A stretch of DNA of 56,370 nt from assembly GCF_019091135.1 (NCBI RefSeq), contig NZ_JAGXJW010000055.1, positions 1-56,370 of the forward strand. The letters are read 5' to 3'. Positions 50,208 to 56,370 of this stretch are shown in pieces. The translations under genes and the position numbers were made by a program. Numbering within the stretch: the stretch's first letter is position 1; each line of letters starts with the position of its first letter. A model generated the notes under the pieces. It did no database searches. It was not told the origin of the DNA and worked only from the letters and a program-made list of their open reading frames with translations. This DNA is from Cohnella sp. GbtcB17. Lineage in GTDB: Bacteria > Bacillota > Bacilli > Paenibacillales > Paenibacillaceae.

Positions 50208-51212
50208 TCAGCGACGCGCCTGCACCGTCCGCGCATATTCCGACGGAGACATCCCCGTCTCGTGACGGAAGTGCCGGGAAAAGTTGTGCACGGTCGGATA
50301 ATGAAGCATCGCGGCAATCTCGGTAAACGTATGCAATTGCTCGCGGATGAGCGCCCTCGCGCGTTCGATCTTGAGCTGGCGATAGTACCGCATGATGCTA
50401 AGCCCCTTGCACTTCTTGAACAGGGCGAGCGCATGCGTCTTGCTCATATGAAAGTGACGGCAGATCAGCTCGAGGCGAACTTGCCCTTCGATATGCGCTT
50501 CGAGATAAGCGACCATCCGCGAAGCGAGATCCGCCTCGCTGCGAATCGTGACGGCGCTGGACACCCGCTGCTCGCGCGCGGGCTCGCAGCCGGCCTGGTA
50601 CAAGTCGATAAGCAGCAGCTCCAGGTAGAGCTTGATCGACTGCTCCGCTCCGAAGGGCGCGTCAGGTCTGCGCAGCAGCGTATGGTCGAGCGGATCGTCG
50701 TAAGGCGGAAGAAAGGCGGCAAACCCGCTGCGGATCAACTGCGCAAGCAGCTCCTTTTGCCGATCGTTCAGCGATAAGATCCGGTTGTTAAAGTGAGCGA
50801 TGGAGGGCGACGGACATTCGAACGAGACGATGATGACGTTGGGGGATCGAACGCCGTTCGCCCAGACGCCGTGGAACTCGCCCGGCTTGTGGAAGATAAC
50901 GTCGCCCTGCCTCAGCAAGTAGCCTTCCGTGTCCGCGAATACTTCAAGCTCCCCTTTGTCCACGTAGACGAACTCCCAGAAATCATGCTTCTCGCCCTCG
51001 AACTTGAAGTCGGGCGCGAATTCGAAGTAATGGAAGGACACAAGCCTGCGGACGGAAAATTCGATCTGCAGCTTCGTTCGCGGGTAGGCGATACCAGACG
51101 CGTGCTCGATCGCTGCGTTAGGCCCCGCGGCTTCGACAACCAACTCCGCCAGTTCGCCTCGCGCCGATTCGGCTCCCGCCTTCCGCTTTCCTGCATGTTC
51201 AGCGGCTTCCAT
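50208..51212 (-). CDS. AraC-family transcriptional regulator with cupin domain
   Basis: 334 residues from ATG 51212, seven bases after GGAGGTGA. Cupin half with HDFWEFVYVDKGELEVFADT and LRQGDVIFHKPGEFHGVWAN. C-terminal double HTH: LELICRHFHMSKTHALALFK and TFTEIAAMLHYPTVHNFSRH, ending GMSPSEYARTV. It is divergent from the PIG-L/NagB-like operon and upstream of the sugar permease pair, so it probably activates one or both. Confidence 0.88.
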   Translation of the reverse strand: MEAAEHAGKRKAGAESARGELAELVVEAAGPNAAIEHASGIAYPRTKLQIEFSVRRLVSFHYFEFAPDFKFEGEKHDFWEFVYVDKGELEVFADTEGYLLRQGDVIFHKPGEFHGVWANGVRSPNVIIVSFECPSPSIAHFNNRILSLNDRQKELLAQLIRSGFAAFLPPYDDPLDHTLLRRPDAPFGAEQSIKLYLELLLIDLYQAGCEPAREQRVSSAVTIRSEADLASRMVAYLEAHIEGQVRLELICRHFHMSKTHALALFKKCKGLSIMRYYRQLKIERARALIREQLHTFTEIAAMLHYPTVHNFSRHFRHETGMSPSEYARTVQARR

Positions 51213-51343
51213 CCCTTCACCTCCGCGCTCCGAATCCCTCTCATTTCCACCCATTATAGCATCCTGCAAGTGCGTCGCGCAGTTCCGGCATAAATGCTAC
51301 AAACCGCGCTCTTTTTGATAAATCGCCGGACGCGCCTCGCCGT

Positions 51344-51349
51344 TACAAT
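51344..51349 (+). promoter_or_regulatory. Probable -10 box of the PIG-L/NagB-like operon
   Basis: TACAAT lies about 50 bases before the PIG-L start. No acceptable -35 is found 16-18 bases upstream, in keeping with activation by the divergent AraC protein. Confidence 0.4.
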
Positions 51350-51400
51350 GAAGGCGAATGAAATTGCGATGAGCCAATAGCCAATAGGAGCTGATACCAC

Positions 51401-52111
51401 ATGAACGTGTTGGCCGTAGGCTGCCACCCCGACGATCTGGAGATCGGATGCGGCGGGACGCTTGCCAAGCTTGCGAAACAGGGGCACCGCGTAACGATGG
51501 CGCATGTCGCGAACGGGAACAAAGGGCATCGTACGATACCGCCGGAAACGCTTCGCGATATTCGTAAGGAGGAAGCTCGCCAGGCAGGCGCTTTGATCGG
51601 TGCGGAGGTCGTAAGCCTCGACATCCCCGACTTGTCGGTGAAGGCGGACCAGGACGAATTGATCGTCGGACTCGTCAACCTCATTCGCCGAGTGCGCCCG
51701 GATTATATCATTACGCATCCGCCCGAGGATTATATGAAGGATCATATGGAAGTTTCGCGCGCCGTATTCGATGCCAGCTTCGCCGCCTCCATCTCGCACT
51801 ATGCGCCGGATTCCGAGTTTCCTTTTCACGACAAAGTGCCGCCGATCTACTATATGGACACGCTCGCTGGCGTCGGCTTCCTGCCCACGGAGTATGTGGA
51901 CATCACCGGCGAGATCGAGGTGAAGATCGCCATGAACGACAGCCATCAGAGCCAGATCAAGTGGCTGTACGAGCATGACGGGATCGATTTTCTCGACTTC
52001 GTGAGGACCGTCTCCAAGTTCCGCGGCTTGCAGTGCGGCGCCGGTTATGCGGAGGGCTTCAAAGCCTGCCAGGCATGGCCCCGCATTCCGACGCAGCGGT
52101 TGCTGCCTTGA
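51401..52111 (+). CDS. PIG-L family de-N-acetylase
   Basis: 236 residues. Zinc motif CHPDDLEIGCGGTL at the N-terminus and the third ligand in KDHMEVSRAV; HPPEDYMKDH and NDSHQSQI are other conserved parts. AGGAG lies ten bases before the ATG. Family members remove N-acetyl groups from GlcNAc-containing molecules such as GlcNAc-malate, GlcNAc-inositol or chito-oligosaccharides. It is followed 61 bases later by a NagB-like protein, and divergent from an AraC regulator, suggesting deacetylation of an amino sugar before deamination or isomerisation. BshB is an alternative, but the context is catabolic. Confidence 0.87.
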   Translation: MNVLAVGCHPDDLEIGCGGTLAKLAKQGHRVTMAHVANGNKGHRTIPPETLRDIRKEEARQAGALIGAEVVSLDIPDLSVKADQDELIVGLVNLIRRVRPDYIITHPPEDYMKDHMEVSRAVFDASFAASISHYAPDSEFPFHDKVPPIYYMDTLAGVGFLPTEYVDITGEIEVKIAMNDSHQSQIKWLYEHDGIDFLDFVRTVSKFRGLQCGAGYAEGFKACQAWPRIPTQRLLP

Positions 52112-52172
52112 TGACGACAAGCACGAACGCTTGAAAACGAACCCTTAACACCACTTAAAAGGAGCTGCTCGA

Positions 52173-53123
52173 ATGGATCTCATGACGACGTTAAAAGTCT
52201 CGCTGCTGGAAAATTTTTATCCCGAAGGCTGGGATTTGGCCCGGATCGACGCCTGCTGCGCCAACGCTCCCGAGTCGATCGGCGAGCGCCAGCCGTTCTG
52301 GCATCCCGCATTTGCGCCTGTGGGCTGCGCGGATGTCGGGGAACTCGACGTTAAGCTGGGACATGCCATCGCCTTGGAGATCCGCACGGCAAAGGAGCAA
52401 GGACGGCAGCTCGCGATGATATTGCCGGCCGGCCCGATGGGCATGTACAAATGGACCGCCTACTTCCTGCGGCAATGGGGTACGGACTGCGGGCACCTCC
52501 ATACGTTTAACATGGACGAATGGAGCGACGCCGAAGGCCGGACGCTGCCGTCCGACAATCCCGGCTCGTTCCAGTATGCAATGGAGCAGGCGCTCTTCCT
52601 CCCGCTCGGCGAGCTCACCGTGCCGGAGAGCCAGCGCAACTTCGCCACGGCCGACAACCTGCCGACTTATGCCGGCAAGATCGCGGCGCTCAAGGCGGAC
52701 GGCGCCGAGCTCATCACCGTGTTCGGCATCGGCCGCGCGATGCATATCGCCTTCTGGGAGCCGCACTTCGGCGGCGAATACGCGGACGATGCGGCTTGGT
52801 CCGCCGCGACGCATCGGATCGCCGCCCAGCTTCACCCACTGACGATCGAGCAGAACGCGATCACCAGCTTCAAAAGCCGCACGACGCTCGTCCCGGGCCG
52901 CGCCAACACGATCGGCCCGGGCCTTTTCCTGCAGTCCGACCGCATTCTCGGCGGCTGCGACGGCGCCCTCGGCCGCGGCATGCAGTGGCAGGGCCTCTCG
53001 CTGTGGACCACGCTTCGCCACGGCCCCGACCGCTGGCTGCCGTCCACCTTTATGCCGACGCTGCCGGGCACGCTGTTCTACCTGGAGGAGCTGGCGGGAC
53101 CGCTCGGCGCGGAGATTAACTGA
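52173..53123 (+). CDS. Glucosamine-6-phosphate deaminase-like (NagB/RpiA fold) protein with altered active site
   Basis: 316 residues, longer than NagB (about 240-270). NagB-like landmarks: ILPAGPMGMYKWTAYFLRQW, TFNMDEWSD (the enolising Asp of NagB is conserved) and FGIGRAMHIAFWEPHFGGEY. In classical NagB the last reads GIGxDGHIAFNEP; here Asp is Ala and Gly is Met, while His and Glu remain. The N-terminal 30 residues and C-terminal LPGTLFYLEELAG are extra. AAAGGAG precedes the ATG. Likely a relative acting on a different amino sugar, possibly a free or differently phosphorylated one released by the PIG-L enzyme upstream. Confidence 0.75.
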   Translation: MDLMTTLKVSLLENFYPEGWDLARIDACCANAPESIGERQPFWHPAFAPVGCADVGELDVKLGHAIALEIRTAKEQGRQLAMILPAGPMGMYKWTAYFLRQWGTDCGHLHTFNMDEWSDAEGRTLPSDNPGSFQYAMEQALFLPLGELTVPESQRNFATADNLPTYAGKIAALKADGAELITVFGIGRAMHIAFWEPHFGGEYADDAAWSAATHRIAAQLHPLTIEQNAITSFKSRTTLVPGRANTIGPGLFLQSDRILGGCDGALGRGMQWQGLSLWTTLRHGPDRWLPSTFMPTLPGTLFYLEELAGPLGAEIN

Positions 53124-53148
53124 ATCTGTCTCGCAGACCGCTCAAATG

Positions 53149-53191
53149 AAAAAGGGATAAAGCAACATTTCACGGTGCTTTATCCCTTTTT
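53149..53191. terminator. Bidirectional terminator between the NagB-like and hydrolase genes
   Basis: AAAAAGGGATAAAGC pairs perfectly with GCTTTATCCCTTTTT; T runs on both strands suit two convergent genes. Confidence 0.88.
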
Positions 53192-53197
53192 GTCCTT

Positions 53198-53977
53198 TTA
53201 ACCGTCGCTCCGATGGGTGACGAACCACGCCAACGCATCCTGCAGCATCGTCTCCGTGAACGTATGGCCGGCACCTTCGTACTCGGTCACGACGAAACGC
53301 TCCGGACAAGACGCGTACGCTTCCGTCAACGCCGCACGAAATCGTCTGGCGCCGTCAGGCGGCACATGACCGTCCTGCGCGCCGTTCAGGAAGCGAATCG
53401 CCGGCGCATGGGCGTACAGCGAGGCATTCGTTAGCGGATTGCACCGCCGGTAGCAATTCCAGGCATACGTATCGGGCTCGCTCGGCGCCTCGTCCGAGCC
53501 GGGGCGAAGCCAGTCCGGCGTGGAAATGCAGGCCGCCACCGCCCGGATGCGGCGGTCAAGGCCCGCTGCCGTCACCGCGATGTCGCCGCCCATCGAGATC
53601 CCGCCCGCCAGGACGGCGCCGTCCAGACCGAACCGCTCGAACGCCCAGTCGATGACGCGCGGGTATTCTTCGGCCGTGAGGGCAATCATCGGCCAAAAGT
53701 ATCGCCGCTTGTTTGCGCCGAGCTTTTGCCGGAACGCCTCCGGCGTCTCGCGCATACGATCCCCGTGCTCGTAAGGATCGTAGGAAACGGCCGTAAATCC
53801 TGCGTCCGCAAACAGACGCAGATGCTCGCGCAGCGTGTCCTTGCTCCCGGTCAGTCCCGGCAGCCACACGACCAAATCCCGGCCTGCGCCGGACACCGGA
53901 CGCTCCCAGATCAAAGGGATATGATCCACGGTCCCGCTGCCGCTTGCGCTCGAATCTTTCTTATTGCCAACGTGCAT
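53198..53977 (-). CDS. Alpha/beta-hydrolase (dienelactone hydrolase/peptidase S9-like)
   Basis: 259 residues from ATG 53977, after GGAGGAGAGGGAG. Oxyanion region VVWLPGLTGSKDTLREHLRL, nucleophile elbow AGGISMGGDIA (Ser), later Asp in LNGAQDGHVPPD and His in EYEGAGHTFTE complete the triad. YDPYEHGDR is also typical of YtaP/YitV-like cytoplasmic esterases. No signal peptide. Substrate unknown; nothing in the neighbours fixes it. Confidence 0.83.
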   Translation of the reverse strand: MHVGNKKDSSASGSGTVDHIPLIWERPVSGAGRDLVVWLPGLTGSKDTLREHLRLFADAGFTAVSYDPYEHGDRMRETPEAFRQKLGANKRRYFWPMIALTAEEYPRVIDWAFERFGLDGAVLAGGISMGGDIAVTAAGLDRRIRAVAACISTPDWLRPGSDEAPSEPDTYAWNCYRRCNPLTNASLYAHAPAIRFLNGAQDGHVPPDGARRFRAALTEAYASCPERFVVTEYEGAGHTFTETMLQDALAWFVTHRSDG

Positions 53978-54089
53978 GCTCCCTCTCCTCCGATCGATGT
54001 TGAACGGCTTGTCCTCATACACTTCCCTCTCGCTCGGCGAATTCCTGCCTGCGCCGGCCGTTCAATCCGAAGGACTTCTTGCGAGCGTG

Positions 54090-54851
54090 TCACGTCGATC
54101 GTCGTACGACGCCCGTGAGGCTCTCCTTTGCCGCCGGCTCGACGTACACCTGGGTCACGGCGCCGTCCACGATCTCCAGCGCGTTCAACTGATAGCCGTA
54201 CGAGCAGCCGCCGTCGATGCCGATCTTGTCTCCCCCGAACCACACGTCGGGCGTATCGTGCAGCTCGATCGTCTTCGTATGACCGAAGACGACCGTCTTG
54301 CCGGCCTTGACAGGATGCTTGTAGAACGCTTCGCGGATGAACAGGTAGTCCATCACGCTCTGCTGACGCCAATCCCGAATATCCGGGTTCAGACCGGCGT
54401 GCACGTATATGAAGCGGTCGTCTTCGTAGTAGTACTGCAGGCGATCCAGAAATCGAATATGCTCTTCGCAGCAAGAGAGAATACGCGCGCGATATTCGTC
54501 GACGCGCTCAGGCACGATTTTCGACCTGTATCCCTTGCCTAGATAGCTGCCGATCGCCTCGGCGCCTCCCTTTTCGAAAAAATTGCGAAGCTCCGCCGGA
54601 TGCGCCCGGCCCTGCATCACCCGAACGAAACGCCGATCGTGATTGCCCTGCAGCGCGATCGCGCCGGACTCTCGGACGAGCCGCCTTACGAGGGCGACGG
54701 CTTGCCTGCTCCCGGGGCCGCGGTCCACGTAGTCGCCAAGCAGGACGAGCTGGTCGCGCTCCCCGTCGAAGCCGCACCTGTCGAGCAGTCGCCTTAACTG
54801 CTCCGCGCAGCCGTGGATGTCGCTGATTGCGAGTGTACGTGTCTTCTTCAT
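54090..54851 (-). CDS. PPP-family metallophosphoesterase (serine/threonine phosphatase or Ap4A hydrolase-like)
   Basis: 253 residues from ATG 54851, eight bases after GGAGGTG. All metal-binding motifs are present: SDIHGC, LLGDYVDRGPGS, LQGNHDRRFV and YVHAGLNPD, plus VVFGHTKT. It resembles PrpE/ApaH-type small cytoplasmic phosphatases that dephosphorylate proteins or split dinucleoside polyphosphates. It lies 112 bases upstream of the hydrolase start on the same strand. Confidence 0.88.
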   Translation of the reverse strand: MKKTRTLAISDIHGCAEQLRRLLDRCGFDGERDQLVLLGDYVDRGPGSRQAVALVRRLVRESGAIALQGNHDRRFVRVMQGRAHPAELRNFFEKGGAEAIGSYLGKGYRSKIVPERVDEYRARILSCCEEHIRFLDRLQYYYEDDRFIYVHAGLNPDIRDWRQQSVMDYLFIREAFYKHPVKAGKTVVFGHTKTIELHDTPDVWFGGDKIGIDGGCSYGYQLNALEIVDGAVTQVYVEPAAKESLTGVVRRST

Positions 54852-55038
54852 GACGGCCGCACCTCCTCTAACGGGATCCGCTCGCATCCGAAGCGCCTGC
54901 AAGGCGAACCGCCGTTTGTTGGTCCATATGCCCTTCTTTACCCGCGAAGGCGCGATTCGCAATGCATGGGCGGCCTGCAGCATCGCCTGCCATTCGTCGA
55001 AGGGCGCCGGAGATCGGCATCCGATAGCAAACGCGGCA

Positions 55039-55072
55039 AAGCGGCCGCTCGCGCATTGCGAGACGGCCGCTT
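55039..55072 (-). terminator. Hairpin after the amylase gene
   Basis: AAGCGGCCGTCTCGC pairs with GCGAGCGGCCGCTT (one unpaired base) around a five-base loop. The 3' side is only weakly T-rich (TTTGCCGCGTTTG). Confidence 0.5.
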
Positions 55073-55110
55073 CGACCGGCTGCCGATGATTTCCCGAAGG
55101 TAAGGTAGGC

Positions 55111-56370
55111 CTATTTCAAATAAGGACCTTCCGTTCCGATCTTGCCGGGCGCCGGATTGCCCGGCAGATCCAGCACGTACACCCGCAGGTTGCCCTTGCC
55201 GGATAGCGACACCGATAGCGTGCCGTTCGTTACGGTCTTGGCATCGCCCGTGATCGCATCCTTGTAGGTACCGTTAGGGATGCCTGTATAGCTCGCGGAA
55301 CCGCTGATCGTCACGAGCGCGAAGCTGTCGACGCCGTTCGCGCTGTCTGTGAACCTGCGCTTGAACGCCATGCCGCCCGAGATGCCGTCGGTCGAATATT
55401 GTCCCTTCTGCAGCGCCGGAATCTGGCGGCGGATCATGTTAAGCCGCTGCAGATGCTTGACGAGCGGCTGCTGCAGCGTCGTTGCGACTTGGCCCGTCGC
55501 GGAGGCAACCTGGCCGAAGCCGGAGGCGACGACGGTGCCTGCGAGATGGTCGCCGAAGTAGGCGCGACGCGTCGTCGCGAGCGGGCAGGAGGAGCCGCAA
55601 TCGATCGTCTTGCCGGCCTGGAACTCGATCTCGTCGCCGTACATGATCGTCGGGATGCCGCGGAATGTCCACATCAGGCTCATATTTTCCGCCCATGCGT
55701 CCGTGCCGCCATTGTATGCCGTGCTCGACTTGTTCGGTCCATAGTCGTGGCTGCTCACGTATACGACGTTGTAGGTCGCGTCGTTGTATGAGTCGTCCGA
55801 GTCCTTGCCGTTAGTGAACGCATTGTACGCATCGCTGAAATTCATGTGCATGCGCATGTCAATGACGTTCATGCCCGATGCCTGGCTGTGGTCCGGCGCA
55901 TGATAGTTGTTGCCCTGCAGGAACGCGTTGTTCGAGGTCGGCTGGTTCGCCGTGCCCTGCTGCTGCTCGTAGTTGTACATCTCGAGCGACGCGGTCGCGT
56001 CGTCCGCGCTGTACGTCTGACGCTCCTTCCACGTATAGAACTGGGCGGAATGGTTCACCGAGCCGCGGTTCCATTTGTCGTTGACGAAGGCCGCCACCTC
56101 GCCGAACATGAAGAAATTCTGGCCGGTCGCGCCGAACTTCGTCGCCGAATGGCTCTGCGCCGCCGGCAGGAAGCGCCTGTTCCACGTCGTACGCGGTATG
56201 TGCACCGCCGTATCGAGCCGGAAGCCGTCGACCCCCATGTCGATAAAGTTGTTGTAGGCGCCAATCAGATAATTCTGCACCTGCGCGTTCTCGGTGATGT
56301 AGTCGGCCAGGTGCTCGAGCAGCCAGCAGCTGCGCGCGTCTTCGCCCTCCCAGTTACCGATCCCGCACTG
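55111..56370 (-). CDS. GH13 alpha-amylase family enzyme, C-terminal 419 residues (5' end off the right edge)
   Basis: The frame is open to the window edge (first residues QCGIGNWEGEDA), so the start and signal peptide lie outside. GH13 landmarks: GVDGFRLDTAVHIP holds the nucleophile Asp, FMFGEVAAF the acid/base Glu, and VSSHDYGPN the third catalytic Asp after His. GIPTIMYGDEIEFQAG and a C-terminal beta domain (SGKGNLRVYVLDLPG) follow. CGSSCPLAT suggests a disulfide, fitting secretion. Closest in feel to extracellular alpha-amylases/cyclodextrin-type enzymes that cleave starch alpha-1,4 links. The sensor and other domains cannot be judged from this part. Confidence 0.9.
   Translation of the reverse strand, partial: QCGIGNWEGEDARSCWLLEHLADYITENAQVQNYLIGAYNNFIDMGVDGFRLDTAVHIPRTTWNRRFLPAAQSHSATKFGATGQNFFMFGEVAAFVNDKWNRGSVNHSAQFYTWKERQTYSADDATASLEMYNYEQQQGTANQPTSNNAFLQGNNYHAPDHSQASGMNVIDMRMHMNFSDAYNAFTNGKDSDDSYNDATYNVVYVSSHDYGPNKSSTAYNGGTDAWAENMSLMWTFRGIPTIMYGDEIEFQAGKTIDCGSSCPLATTRRAYFGDHLAGTVVASGFGQVASATGQVATTLQQPLVKHLQRLNMIRRQIPALQKGQYSTDGISGGMAFKRRFTDSANGVDSFALVTISGSASYTGIPNGTYKDAITGDAKTVTNGTLSVSLSGKGNLRVYVLDLPGNPAPGKIGTEGPYLK

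Overview
The window is high-GC, gene-dense bacterial DNA that looks like a chromosome segment from a Paenibacillaceae member (Cohnella or Paenibacillus type). Reasons: strong GGAGG ribosome binding sites, YesM/YesN-like sensor and AraC-type response regulator pairs, LplA/YtcQ-like sugar-binding lipoproteins, an SLH-anchored surface protein, a TGTNAN7TNACA (GlnR/TnrA) box, and many carbohydrate regulators. No rRNA, tRNA or CRISPR was seen. Genus is an inference from gene content only.

Layout. 1-4.2 kb: start of a GntP-type permease, its likely GntR repressor with shared palindromic operators, then an AraC regulator divergent from a sugar isomerase/oxidoreductase pair. 4.7-12 kb: shikimate kinase; a DrrAB-like ABC exporter with its TetR; a coiled-coil membrane protein coupled to a phosphodiester glycosidase; a flavodoxin-fold oxidoreductase divergent from a MarR; a DUF6530/GIY-YIG pair. 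12.2-14.4 kb: ManD/RspA-like dehydratase plus NAD epimerase. 14.9-20.5 kb: assimilatory nitrite reduction (nirB-nirD-cobA), divergent from an ANTAR regulator and a TrpD-like protein; the nirB leader carries a recognisable ANTAR two-hairpin antiterminator overlapping an intrinsic terminator. 21-34.7 kb: a 2008-residue SLH/beta-helix surface protein, a YtcQ/YteP/YtcP-like sugar ABC transporter and its two-component system. 34.9-36.9 kb: LysE exporter and APC permease, overlapping tail to tail. 37-39.7 kb: UxuR-like GntR, UxuA and a fructuronate-reductase-like SDR. 40-43.7 kb: polysaccharide deacetylase and an SsuABC/NMT1-type ABC operon. 44.6-48.2 kb: TetR-SRPBCC fusion, a truncated group II intron-like reverse transcriptase, MarR plus SDR. 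48.3-53.1 kb: sugar ABC permease pair without a binding protein, AraC regulator, PIG-L deacetylase and an unusual NagB-like protein. 53.2-56.4 kb: alpha/beta hydrolase, PPP-type phosphatase and the 3' part of a GH13 amylase.

How the genes fit together. Much of the window is plant/polysaccharide-glycan use: a surface beta-helix protein, oligosaccharide uptake controlled by a two-component system, uronate catabolism (UxuA, SDR, GntP), and several sugar-acid or amino-sugar modules, each with its own regulator. Nitrite assimilation is a separate nitrogen module with both promoter-level (GlnR/TnrA-like) and RNA-level (ANTAR) signals.

A striking non-coding feature is a set of tandem arrays whose units each contain a palindrome (14.5, 20.6, 40.7 and 43.8 kb), plus two degenerate loci of the same style (12.0 and 31.0 kb). 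All lie between transcription units, never inside operons, and several share GATA...TATC-type outer edges. The most specific new observation is the nirB leader; the most open one is the palindrome-array family.
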